From Clarkia xantiana subsp. parviflora (taxonomy: Eukaryota > Streptophyta > Magnoliopsida > Myrtales > Onagraceae): 64,000 nt of DNA. Of the stretch, positions 1-9,180 are shown piece by piece. The stretch covers positions 50,896,204-50,960,203 of the forward strand of contig JAPTYO010000002.1 of assembly GCA_036873135.1 (NCBI GenBank), written 5' to 3'. Both the position numbers and the translations under genes were made by a program. Numbering within the stretch: the stretch's first letter is position 1; each line of letters starts with the position of its first letter. Below the pieces are notes generated by a model. That model worked only from the letters and a program-made list of their open reading frames with translations. It ran no database searches and was not told the origin of the DNA.

Positions 1-1
1 C

Positions 2-1149
2 TCTGTCTTAGTGAAAGTTGTAGAGGGTAGCCAAGTCCCTGTCTATTATGTAAGAAAGGCACTCGCCAAGTCTGAAAAGAATTATCCCGGCGTTGAGAAG
101 TATCTCTATGCGTTGATTGTTACTGCTCGGAAGCTGAGGCCTTACTTCCACGCGCATGAAATTACCGTTTTGATGAATCATCCCTTGAAACATTTTTTGA
201 ACCGACCTGATGCGTCAGGGATATTAGTGAAATGGGCAGTCGTTGCTCCGAGAACGGCTATTAAGGGCCAGGCGTTGGCGGATTTCATAGCAGAGTCTAC
301 AGCCCCCGATCTAGACGAAGCGGGCCCTGTAGAGGGGGCAACCATGGAAGTCCCGATGGCAGAGCAGTCAGAACAGCCCGATAACGAAGATACTTGGGAG
401 ATGTATACCGATGGCTCCTCAAATTCAGAAGGATCGGGAGCAGGGTTTGTACTGATACCGCCAGGTGGAGGCGAGCCCCTTCGATATGCCTTGGCCTTGA
501 CATTTAGAGCCACCAACAATGAAGCTGAATATGAGGCTCTCATCACCGGCCTCAAGATTGCCAAGGGCACGGGAGTGGGTCACTTAAAGGTGAAGTGTGA
601 TGCTAGCCTGATTGTGAACCAAGTCCAGGGGCGATACGAAGCGAAAAGCCCGATGATGAAAAAGTACCTTCCGGAGGTGCAAACCATGAAGGAGAGTTTC
701 AAGAGCTTCGATATTGAGGCGATCCCGAGGGAGGATAATGTGGAAGCAGATGCCTTGAGCAAGTTCGCCTTGGGGGCACCCCTCGATGAAAGTCGGAAGG
801 TGCACTTCTTGGAGAAGGTGATCCTGTCAACCACCGATCAATCGGAGGTATGTGCCATTGAGACCGGATCGGAGGAGCCCACTTGGATGACCTTGATAGT
901 CGCGTACCTGACTACGGGGGCAGTCCCCGATGATGAAGTAGCAGCTGGCAAATTACGCCGAATCGCGCCCAATTATGTGATGGTTGACAATCAGCTGTAT
1001 AAAAAGGGGTATGTAACTCCCTACTTGAAATGTGTGGCTGAGCCCGACACAGATCGGATCCTTAGGGAGGTGCACGAAGGATACTTGGCTTGTCATGAAG
1101 ATGCCCGATCTATCGTTAAGAAAGTGCTGAACTTGGGCTATTACTGGCC
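2..1149 (+). pseudogene. Element A pol, part 1: RT tail, RNase H, archaeal-type RNase H, start of integrase
   Basis: The frame is open from base 2 and enters from the left. The first ~90 residues are the RT connection/RNase H region (PVYYVRKAL, LRPYFHAHEITVL). A second RNase H begins near base 389 with YTDGSSNSEGSGAG. Its acidic residues lie in TDGSS, NNEAEYEAL, CDASLI and EADALSK, so a D-E-D-D set is present. The arrangement of two RNase H domains is known for the Tat lineage. The integrase zinc-binding region follows (REVHEGYLACHEDARS) and the frame reaches NLGYYWP, where element B is inserted at 1150. Codons after that point come from B's LTR and are not part of the protein. The rest of the integrase is at 21501-22467. 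Confidence 0.85.
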
Positions 1150-1655
1150 TGATGGGTCCGACTACACCCATCAGGCCCTTTAACGGGGAGGAAACGGCGA
1201 ACAGGCCCACCAGGCCCAAAATGAAAGTCAAGATGACATAGGAGAAGGGTCCCGACGAAGGGAGTCCCGACGAGACAAGGTCCCGACAGAGTCGGTCCCG
1301 ACAGCGGAGCTGGAAGCTCCCGATGAGAAGCCTTTAAGTAGGCCCCGATGATGAATCCCTGAGAATGATTGGCCCTGTCACGATGACGAGGGGCCCCGAG
1401 CGGTGACACAACGAGATAACTCTGGAGTCCCCGACGAGAGTCGGGACTCGGTACCAGAGGATAAGGCCAAGATATGCGGGGCGTGGCCGAGATACGCGGA
1501 ACGTGGTTAAGATACACGGAGCGTGGCCGAGATACGCGGGGCATGGCTAAGATACGCGAGATCATGGTCTAGATAGACGGGATCACACCCGAGATACACG
1601 GGATACGGGTTAACCACCCCTAACGGTTCACCAGGTACCTGAGGCATCTCTTCGC

Positions 1656-1664
1656 CTATAAAAG
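1656..1664 (+). promoter_or_regulatory. TATA box of element B 5' LTR
   Basis: CTATAAAAG lies about 210 bp before the LTR end and about 90 bp upstream of the conserved leader hairpin. The same site is at 21284-21292 in the 3' LTR. Transcription should start about 30 bp downstream, so the hairpin would lie in the R/U5 part of the RNA. Confidence 0.75.
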
Positions 1665-1748
1665 GGCAAGAGGTCACCTCAGAAATTTTTACGTTGAATT
1701 CGATACACTTTGAGATTACTGCTTGCTAGTCATACGAGATACTCATTT

Positions 1749-1800
1749 AGTCATCGGAGAGGGATTCTGGGTCACCGCCCGGTCTATCCCTTCTTGCAGG
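1749..1800 (+). promoter_or_regulatory. Conserved LTR leader hairpin of element B
   Basis: The core TCATCGGAGAGGG is followed by nested complementary arms GGGAT/ATCCC and CTGGG/CCCGG around a CACC-containing loop, ending TTCTTGCAGG. Equivalent elements lie in B's 3' LTR (21378-21428), A (26957-27010), C (4081-4149 and 13832-13904), E (33207-33276 and about 42076-42138, minus strand) and F (43122-43186). The function is unknown. Confidence 0.6.
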
Positions 1801-1868
1801 ATTGCGTGGAGCAAAGGAGCTAGGATTGCCGTCAGAGTCCGTAACGGAGTTCCACCGTGATCCAACAT

Positions 1869-1884
1869 TGGCGCCGTCTGTGGG
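1869..1884 (+). promoter_or_regulatory. Candidate primer-binding site of element B
   Basis: TGGCGCCGTCTGTGGG starts one base after the LTR end. The position and the leading TGG (complement of a tRNA CCA end) fit a primer site. C, E and F have the related TGGCGCCGTCTG or TGGCGCCATCAG at the same position. I cannot name the tRNA with certainty. Confidence 0.7.
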
Positions 1885-1903
1885 AATCAAACAAAAAGCT
1901 GAT

Positions 1904-3331
1904 ATGCCTTCTACTCGATCGATGGCGACTGGCAAGAACAGAAGACAAGGACAATCTGGTGGTTCCCGTCACCCCGCTGCAACGAATCTGGATTCAGTAC
2001 CAGAACAGAAGGAAAACCAGAACCATCCCCCGGCTGAGCTCTCCCAGACAGGGGGGCACAATGGATCGCATCCCGAAGATATTGCTCCTCAACACCAGGG
2101 CAACAGGGGGCAGGAGGCTCCCCCGGCTGCAGACTTGACAAGGGTCGTGGCAGAAGCCATGCCCATGTTTCTGGCGGCCGTAGAGGCTCTCTTTGATCGG
2201 AGAGAGGTTGCGAGGAGGCAGGAGGAGATGCCCCCGTTGGAGGAAGTGGCCCCGCCAACAGAGGATCGGAACGCACAGGCAGTCCCGCCCCGAGGCCAGG
2301 ACGGGAATAGGACAACCAGTCAGCCGGAGAGGTTCGTGGTTGATGGGCCAGGACCAGTACAGCACAGGACCATTCCCCTGAATGGTCCCATCACTCCCGA
2401 CCAGGTGGTAAAAATCGTGAACATCTGTATGGGAGAACAGAAGCCATTGGTGTCGGAGCTAAGGGACCGATCTACTCATCCCTTCGTCCCCCGACTGATA
2501 GACACCCTCGCCCCGCCAGGGCTGGGTATCCCCGAGATTAAGGAGTATGACGGTGAGGGAGATCCAGTTCGTCATGTCCAGAAGCATCTTATGGCGTGTC
2601 TGGGTAGAGCCCCGAACGAAGACATAGTGTGTACACTGTTCCCAAACACACTTGGAGAAAGAGCCCTGACTTGGTTCTTTAGTCTGCCCCCAGGCTGCAT
2701 TACCTGCTGGGCGGACATGCACGATCGTTTCATTCGACAATACCAGGGCCACAGACGCTTGTTGAAGAGCGTAATATCCCTGACCCAGGTGGTGCAGAGG
2801 CCCGACGAGTCGCTGGCACACTATTACCAGCGGTACACAGCCAGCGTAGCAGAGATAGACGAGGAAATCTCGGAGGGCGAAACCATCCGTACCTTTATTC
2901 GGAACCTGACAGTCCCCTATGGTTCCGACCTGATGCACAGCGTGGCTGAGAAAGCTGTGTGGAATACGGAGGCACTACAGAAGAGGGTGAAACGGCAAAT
3001 CAATGTCCAGGAATCGAAGATAGCGGCCGGAGAACTGGAGCCCCCAAAGTCGAACAAAGGGAAGCAGTCGGCTAAACCTTCTGATGATCACAAGTCAAAG
3101 GGCAAACCCGACAGTAGTAGGAATCGAGGCCGCCTTGATCGAAGGGACGATAGGCGTTCTTCAAGGAAGGATAAGCGGGAGGATCTCGACATTCCTCTCA
3201 ACTGCTCCATGGCGGAAGTGCTGACGGTCATGGAACGACAATGTATTTCCAAATACCCCCCAAAGAAGGATGGAGAATTCCTGGGATCTCGCACGGATCG
3301 CTACTGCCGATTTCACCGCGCAAATGGTCAC
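1904..3331 (+). pseudogene. Element B gag, part 1 (capsid region, split by element C)
   Basis: Although the frame is open from 1802 inside the LTR, the first ATG outside the LTR, at 1904, is the likely start. The N-terminal third is low complexity, rich in Q, P and E. A retrotransposon gag (capsid) domain follows at roughly residues 190-360, with the family pattern EYDGEGDPVRHVQKH, LFPNTLGERALTWFFSLP and DRFIRQYQ. A basic linker leads to the start of a zinc knuckle, CRFHRANGH, where element C is inserted after base 3331. The second half of the knuckle (DTNHC) is at 14067. The gene is therefore broken by C, and also by a stop codon just after the junction. Confidence 0.85.
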
Positions 3332-3487
3332 TGATGGATATACGCCCAATTTGAACCCGTTGACTTCCAAACCGTTGTATTTTTATCGTCCCATTTATGA
3401 TTGCAAATCGAAACTTCAACCCGGACACTCCGCGAGAACATCGACGGCTCGGACGGGGCCGGGGCGCCCGTCCGAAAGAGGCGAACT

Positions 3488-3785
3488 CACCTAGGTGAGG
3501 TTGGGTGGCCACACCCGACCTCCCCTAGGGGAGATCGGGTCAGCCGACCCGATCTCCCCTAGGGGAGATCGGGTTGGCCAACCCGATCTCTCCTAGGAGA
3601 GATCGGGTTGGCCAACCCGATCTCTCCTAGGAGAGATCGGGTCAGCCGACCCGATCTCTCCTAGGAGAGATCGGGTTGGTCAACCCGATCTCCCCTAGGG
3701 GAGATCGGGTCAGCCAACCCGATCCCTCCTAGGAGGGATGGGGTTGGCCAACCCCACCCTCCCTAGGAGGGGTTGGGTGCCCTCA
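3488..3785 (+). repeat. Palindromic tandem array inside element C 5' LTR
   Basis: There are nine CCTAGG centres, each flanked by complementary arms (for example GATCTCCCCTAGGGGAGATC). The units alternate with a second small palindrome of the type GGGTTGGCCAACCC. The unit length is about 34 bp. The 3' LTR array (about 13411-13535) has only four centres. Each unit could form a cruciform or an RNA hairpin. Confidence 0.95.
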
Positions 3786-3973
3786 CCCAACCCCTACCCT
3801 TGGGGGTCGGATTCCTCCCCCCCCAAGGGTCCCGACACCATCTTCAGACGCCCATGCTCGGTCCACTCCGCCTACCTCCTCCGAATCCTAAAGAATTAAT
3901 TATACGTTTGAAGGTTAATTAATTGTGTTTAAAGGTTAACGATGTCATTAAGCCACCTTAATGACACCGTTGC

Positions 3974-3982
3974 CTATAAATA
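3974..3982 (+). promoter_or_regulatory. TATA box of element C 5' LTR
   Basis: CTATAAATA lies about 330 bp before the LTR end, between the palindromic array and the leader hairpin. The identical site in the 3' LTR is at 13726-13734. Confidence 0.75.
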
Positions 3983-4080
3983 CCCCACCTTCACAACTCA
4001 TTTGATCATCTTGGCTATTTGAACAATTTAGCTCTGACATCTCTCTAGCTTTATCTCTCTAGAAATATAGTTCTGACTTA

Positions 4081-4149
4081 GGCATCGGAGAGGGTTCACC
4101 AGGCACCACCCCCCCCTCCTCCGTGTCTGGTATTGCCCCTTTTGCAGGG
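4081..4149 (+). promoter_or_regulatory. Conserved LTR leader hairpin of element C
   Basis: GGCATCGGAGAGGG is followed by the arm ACCAGGCAC and, after a C-rich loop, GTGTCTGGT. These pair over nine positions with one G-U wobble. The element ends CCCCTTTTGCAGG. The stem sequence differs from those of A/B, E and F, while the flanks are conserved. Confidence 0.6.
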
Positions 4150-4308
4150 CAAAGGGAGAGAAGAAGAGAAGGAACCAAGGGAAGAAGGAAAGGAAGAAGG
4201 ACATAGACAAAGACAAGGCAATTCGAGAAGACCGGATCATACACATCCCCCGTAAGAAGTGGGATCAAAGCCGACACTCCATTGACCGAGATCCCATAAC
4301 TTAACACT

Positions 4309-4321
4309 TGGCGCCGTCTGT
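4309..4321 (+). promoter_or_regulatory. Candidate primer-binding site of element C
   Basis: TGGCGCCGTCTGT lies two bases after the LTR end, the same motif as in element B. The tRNA is not identified. Confidence 0.7.
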
Positions 4322-4357
4322 AGGCTTCGGACAGAAAGCCTGGCTATTACACGAGCT

Positions 4358-7300
4358 ATGACGAACAGTAGGGTGTCCAGGCCCCAACACCCACCCGGGG
4401 GCAATGGGCGGAGAAGAGAACCCATACCTCCAGGGAGGCGGCCTGACCCTGGGAAGCAGCCAATGCATCCAGAGCCCCAAGAAATACCACAACCTCCTCA
4501 GCAACAGAACAACCAGGAGGGAGGACCTTCACGCCCAGCTGGGGCTGAGTCCTCCACAGCCTCCACCCCCCGGGCAAGAAGGCCACAGAGAGAAAGAGGA
4601 CAACAGGGAGTGCCTTCCCACAACACGGCACCCCCTGAGGGATACTATTATGAAGAGCAACCCCAAGGGTACCCGTATGGGATGCCAGCACAGAGAGGTG
4701 ACAACCGCGCCCACACAGCATATGCAAGGCAGGCATATACCCAAGGGACTTACACTGAAGCTCAGGAGGAGGAGCAGATCCCAGCAGAAGAGCACTACCC
4801 GCACCCTCGAACAGGGCAGCGAGAGGAACAAAGAAGATATCACCAGGAGCCACCCCCAGAGGGCAGGCAACAATTTGTGCCTCCTAGGCAACAGCAGAAC
4901 AACAGGGCTTACACCCCGCTTGGGGAGGAAAGACAAGCAAGACCTCCAAGGAGGCAAGACTTCTACGAAGCACCCCAGCAGGCGTATCAAGAGTACACCT
5001 ACAGTCCATACCAGCAGGGACAAGGGAACCCAGTAAGCCCAGTCTACAACTACAATGGATATCAGAGGGATTATACTCCGGCACAGGTGATGATTACCCC
5101 GGAGGAGATAGAAGCCATGATAACCCGGAAATTGAATGAGTCAAAGAAACCCAGCCTGCATTGTCTAAGTGACAAGACGAACCACCCTTTCACAAGGGAA
5201 CTGGAGATGAACAGGGTGCCAGACTCCCTGCACACTGTGCAAATTGCAAAGTACAACGGGAAGGGAGACCCCCTAGAGCATATCCAACAGCATGAGGCCT
5301 CTCTATTCGGGAGGACAACTGATGAAAGATACAAGGCACTCCTTTTCCCAAACACCCTATCAGGGGTGGCCTCACATTGGTTCTTCAGTCTGCCCTCTGA
5401 GAGCATCCACTCATGGGAGCAGCTAAAAGCTAAGTTTCTGCAGAGATACCTAGGGGAGAGGAAACTCCTCAAGGGAACAGGCTCCATTGATGATGTAAAA
5501 CAAGAATACGATGAAACCCTGGCCAGCTACTACACTAGGTTCAACCAGAATATTGCAGACATCCAGGGAGACATCACTGAAGGGGAGATAATCAGAGCCT
5601 TTATCAGAAACTTAGGTCGCTTTGGGTCAACATTGGCTGAAAAGATGGCCAAAAAGCCAGCAAGTACCTTGGAGGAGCTTGCAGGGAGAGTTAAAACGCA
5701 TATTGACCTTGAGAGGCACAGGGCAAGCAAGAAGGCCAAAATCCAGGCAGCCAAGGAGGATAATCAAAGGCCAAACAAAGGCAAGCCACCCCAGGCACCA
5801 CATCAAGCAAGGCAACAAGAGTGGCGTCCGCCGCAGCAGGCAAGACAACAAGAGTGGCGTCCGCCACAGCAAAGAAACCAAATGGGTGAACCCTTAAAGG
5901 CTAGAGAAATCAACGTCATTAAGTTCATCCCACTGAACGCCACTCCAGCCACCGTACTTAGAGAAATGCGGAACCAAAAGCTATGGTCACCCCCGGCAAG
6001 GTGGAGAGCCCCAATGGTAGGAAATCACAAGGATAGATGGTGTGATAACCACGAGGCTTATGGTCATGACACAAATGAATGCTTTAGCTTAAAGCTAAGC
6101 ATAAACAACATCGTCCAGAGGGGAGAACTGAAGCAGTTCGTAGACCATGGGGGCAATAGTATGCAGCTGGGGCCACCACAGAAAGACAAGGGCAAGGAAA
6201 AGGTAGACTATAACCCTCCACCTAACAAAAGAGGAGTCATCAATATGATACATGGAGGAGTAGCATCGGGTGGTCCAACTGCTAATGCAAGAGAAGTCTA
6301 TGCATCCAAGCTAAGCTCAGTGCCAAGGTGGAGAAAGAGACCAAGAGAAGGAGAAGAAGTGAAGATAGAGTTCTCGGAGAAGGACAAGAGCCACATCGTC
6401 TTTCCACATGACGATGCTCTAGTTATTACTTTAGATATTGATAATTTTGATGTAAAGAGAATTTTGGTGGATGGGGGCAGCTCAGCTGACCTCCTAAGCC
6501 TGAGAGTGTTGGAAGAGATAGGGAAAACCAAAGCAGACATCAATCCGGTCAACTTCCCCCTAGTTGGCTTCTCAGGGGCAACAAGCTACCCCCTGGGGAT
6601 GATAACATTGCCAGTGACCATGGGCCAAGGATGGACCCAGCTGAAGGTAAATGTCAATTTCTTGGTGGTTGAAAGCCTGGGAGCCTACAATGGGATCCTA
6701 GGAAGGACAACCATAAATCCATATGAAATAGTGCCATCCACTGTTCACCAGAAGCTGAAGTACATCACGGAGAACGGAGTCGGAGAGGTCCTGGGTGATC
6801 AACGCACTGCAAGACAATGCTATGTCAATTCAATGAGACATGGATCACACAGGACAGATACAGTGGCTATGGTCATGGTAGAAGCCAACCAGGAAAGAAG
6901 AAAGAGGGGAGGGAGACAAAGGCAAGGAAGGAGGAGGAGTGGAGTGACACTCCGTTTGAGCAGGCAGCTTTTTCAAAAAGTGCCTACAAGGAAACACAGG
7001 AGCAAGGCTGTGAAGGTGACATCCATACCTTGGCAGCCGGACACCATAATAGGGAACAGGACAAGGGACTCCATCCTAAGAGGCTTCCGCCACATAGATG
7101 ATATCAAGCAAATGCCACAGGAGCCCATATCAAGCTATTTCCAGAGATTCTTCAATTATGGTGCCAACATGGACATCACAAGGGGAGAAGCAGTCAGAGC
7201 ATTCATCAGACACATGCATCCAAGCTCATTCGAGGCCTATGGAGGGCTCTATGAGATGGTCATGACGAGCACAATGAGAGAGCTCAAGGCGAAACTGGAC

Positions 7301-7639
7301 AGGGCATTTGAACAAGAGGCGGAACAGTTGGATGAAGTTCCAGAGAAAGGAAGAGAAGCAGACACATTGGGAGGAGGTGTCAATTTCACATTCACACCCC
7401 TCACGCTCAGCATAGAAGAAATTTTCCACAAGCGCCTCAAGCAAGAGCTGCCAACATGCAGGGAGGAAGGCAAGGCCTTCCTAGGTAGAGATGCACAGGG
7501 TTGGTGTGAGTACCATGGGACCTGGGGGCATCAAACCAACAACTGCATGGTGTTGAAGGTGGAAGTGGAAGAAATGATCTACAATGGAAGCTTCAAAGAG
7601 TACGTGGCAACAGACACAGGGACCACCCCATATCCTTAG
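4358..7639 (+). CDS. Element C gag-protease polyprotein with a second gag-like module (1093 aa)
   Basis: The ATG at 4358 is 51 bp after the LTR end, and the frame is open to 7639. Residues 1-240 are Q/P/R/Y-rich. Residues ~266-457 form a retrotransposon gag domain (YNGKGDPLEHI, LLFPNTLSGVASHWFFSLP, FLQRYLGERKLL). A zinc knuckle of the form C-x2-H-x4-H-x4-C is at ~561-575 (CDNHEAYGHDTNEC). A retropepsin-like domain is at ~690-820, with active-site-like LVDGGSSADLL (DGG in place of the usual DTG) and YNGILGRTTINP. Unusually, a second partial gag domain follows at ~885-990 (MPQEPISSYFQRF, RGEAVRAFIRHM). A second knuckle, CEYHGTWGHQTNNC, is at ~1050. No RT or integrase follows. The packaging role is inferred from the family. 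Confidence 0.88.
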   Translation: MTNSRVSRPQHPPGGNGRRREPIPPGRRPDPGKQPMHPEPQEIPQPPQQQNNQEGGPSRPAGAESSTASTPRARRPQRERGQQGVPSHNTAPPEGYYYEEQPQGYPYGMPAQRGDNRAHTAYARQAYTQGTYTEAQEEEQIPAEEHYPHPRTGQREEQRRYHQEPPPEGRQQFVPPRQQQNNRAYTPLGEERQARPPRRQDFYEAPQQAYQEYTYSPYQQGQGNPVSPVYNYNGYQRDYTPAQVMITPEEIEAMITRKLNESKKPSLHCLSDKTNHPFTRELEMNRVPDSLHTVQIAKYNGKGDPLEHIQQHEASLFGRTTDERYKALLFPNTLSGVASHWFFSLPSESIHSWEQLKAKFLQRYLGERKLLKGTGSIDDVKQEYDETLASYYTRFNQNIADIQGDITEGEIIRAFIRNLGRFGSTLAEKMAKKPASTLEELAGRVKTHIDLERHRASKKAKIQAAKEDNQRPNKGKPPQAPHQARQQEWRPPQQARQQEWRPPQQRNQMGEPLKAREINVIKFIPLNATPATVLREMRNQKLWSPPARWRAPMVGNHKDRWCDNHEAYGHDTNECFSLKLSINNIVQRGELKQFVDHGGNSMQLGPPQKDKGKEKVDYNPPPNKRGVINMIHGGVASGGPTANAREVYASKLSSVPRWRKRPREGEEVKIEFSEKDKSHIVFPHDDALVITLDIDNFDVKRILVDGGSSADLLSLRVLEEIGKTKADINPVNFPLVGFSGATSYPLGMITLPVTMGQGWTQLKVNVNFLVVESLGAYNGILGRTTINPYEIVPSTVHQKLKYITENGVGEVLGDQRTARQCYVNSMRHGSHRTDTVAMVMVEANQERRKRGGRQRQGRRRSGVTLRLSRQLFQKVPTRKHRSKAVKVTSIPWQPDTIIGNRTRDSILRGFRHIDDIKQMPQEPISSYFQRFFNYGANMDITRGEAVRAFIRHMHPSSFEAYGGLYEMVMTSTMRELKAKLDRAFEQEAEQLDEVPEKGREADTLGGGVNFTFTPLTLSIEEIFHKRLKQELPTCREEGKAFLGRDAQGWCEYHGTWGHQTNNCMVLKVEVEEMIYNGSFKEYVATDTGTTPYP

Positions 7640-7897
7640 TTTCATATCTAGCATTTCGCATGTTTTAGCATTACAAGCTTTTCAAAAAACAACTCTTGAG
7701 AAGGAGAACTCACGAAGTTAATCCAACTCTACAACTATCTTCAATTTCCTACAAAGGATGTCTTGGTGCACCAAGGCATCCCGAGTGTACAAAAACATGA
7801 ATGCTCCTAAGAGAGTAGTAGTTATTCAAAAGCATTTACCAGTGAATGTGATGTTACAATCACCAAGTTATCCTTACACAGATATGACTTCAAGTCA
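7640..7897 (+). other. Spacer after element C gag
   Basis: This is non-coding sequence between the gag stop and the tandem array. I see no motif in it. Confidence 0.6.
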
Positions 7898-8440
7898 ACA
7901 ACCTTCGACGCCCCCAAGAGCGTATCTTGAGAGTAGTCTTCGTACTACGACATTCGACGCCCCCAAGAGCGTATCTTGAGAGTAGTGTTCATACTACGAC
8001 CTTCGACGCCCCCAAGAGCGTATCTTGAGAGTAGTTATTATACTACGACCTTCGACGCACCAAGAGCGTATCTTGAGAGTGGTTTCCAAAAACTACGAAC
8101 TTCGACGCCCCCAAGAGCGTATCTTGAGAGTAGTGTTCATACTACAACCTTCGACGCCCCCAAGAGCGTATCTTGAGAGTAGTTATTACACTACGACTTC
8201 GACGCACCAAGAGCGTATCTTGAGAGTGGTTTCCAAAAACTACGAATTCGACGCCCCCAGGAGCGTATCTTGAGGTAGATTTGCAACCTACCAGATTCGA
8301 CGCCCCCAAGAGCGTATCTTGAGGTAGAAAAAACACTACCAGTTCGACGCCCCCAAGAGCGTATCTTGAGGTAGATTTCAAACTACCAGTTCGACGCCCA
8401 CCAAGAGCGTATCTTTGGTCTAACCTGAGCCCTCCGGGAG
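7898..8440 (+). repeat. Tandem array of element C, ~49-bp units
   Basis: About eleven units start TTCGACGCCCCCAAGAGCG and contain the inverted repeat CAAGA-gcgta-TCTTG. The tail of each unit (AGTAG-TRNT-CATACTACGA type) is a second small inverted repeat. The same core builds the 34-bp array of element D (27083-27920), which links C and D as one family. The small ORFs here are by-products of the repeat. Confidence 0.93.
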
Positions 8441-8735
8441 CCTATCCTGCGAAACGTTAAGTGCCGTCCGAGAGCCTGTCTCGTGAACAGTTTGACACCC
8501 GTCAAGAAGGTATCGGTGGACTAACCTGTGCCCTCCGGGAGCCTATCCTGCGAAACGTTAAGTGCCGTCCGAGAGCCTGTCTCGTGAACAGTTTGACACC
8601 CGTCAAGAAGGCATCGGTGGACTAACCTGTGCCCTCCGGGAGCCTATCCTGTGAAACGTTAAGCGCCGTCCGAGAGCCTGTCTCGTGAAAAGATTTCGAC
8701 GCCCACCAAGAGCGTATCTTTGGTCTAACAGTATA
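8420..8735 (+). repeat. Second tandem array of element C, 101-bp units
   Basis: Units begin CTAACCTGWGCCCTCCGGG at 8420, 8521 and 8622, an exact 101-bp period for about 2.8 copies. Each holds two diverged versions of a shorter motif (CTCCGGGAGCCTATCCTG and GTCCGAGAGCCTGTCTCG), so the 101-bp unit looks like a higher-order repeat. Confidence 0.9.
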
Positions 8736-9180
8736 ACGTATACCGTGTAAGGGGTATCAGAAGAGATCATCATACCATGTTTGAAAGGATACCATGCTTA
8801 GAAGGATATCATACTCGGAAGGGTAACATGAGAAAGAAATTTCTAAGTAAAATAATGTGAAGAACAAGTAATGTTTTTTCTTTATGAAATGGCAGGTAAG
8901 ACATGAAGGAAAACACGAAAGAAGGATAAGTAAAGGAAACACATCAAGTAAAGAGTCCATACCCAAAGAGCCATACACAAGGCATAGGGAGCCATCATGA
9001 GAAGAGATATATACAAAAGCATGAGAAGCACTAATGTAAAGGCAAACGAACCACGTAGTCAACAACATAATGCGGCAAAGGAAAGTAACAACAAACACCA
9101 TCACAATCTCAAAGGACACTCAACCCATGCAAGGGGAGAAGGAGTGTAATTATATACAAGGATAGTATGAGATAAACAAG
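8736..9180 (+). other. Non-coding spacer between array and antisense gene of element C
   Basis: A-rich sequence on the plus strand follows the arrays and runs to the stop of the antisense gene. It would hold the 3' UTRs of convergent sense and antisense transcripts. No clear signal was identified. Confidence 0.5.

Larger units (their letters stand above)
1150..1867 (+). repeat. Element B 5' LTR (718 bp)
   Basis: It begins TGATGGGTCCG and ends GATCCAACA, immediately before the candidate primer-binding site. It differs in length from the 3' LTR by one 15-bp tandem duplication near 1256-1275. Positions 1470-1610 hold about seven degenerate 20-bp units of the type GAGATACGCGGGGCGTGGCC. A TATA box and the conserved leader hairpin follow downstream. 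Confidence 0.95.
3332..4306 (+). repeat. Element C 5' LTR (975 bp)
   Basis: It begins TGATGGATATACG and ends ACTTAACA. It is 168 bp longer than the 3' LTR. This is fully explained by five extra 34-bp palindromic units (170 bp), one more C in one C run and three fewer C in another. The TATA box is at 3974-3982 and the leader hairpin at 4081-4149. Confidence 0.95.

Noticed and set aside
1869..1884. Naming the tRNA that primes the gypsy elements
   Set aside because: TGGCGCCGTCTGTGGG does not match any tRNA 3' end that I can recall with confidence.
4404..5036. Second ORF within C gag in another frame (210 aa), and minus-strand ORFs over the same region
   Set aside because: They are shadows of the low-complexity gag N-terminus.
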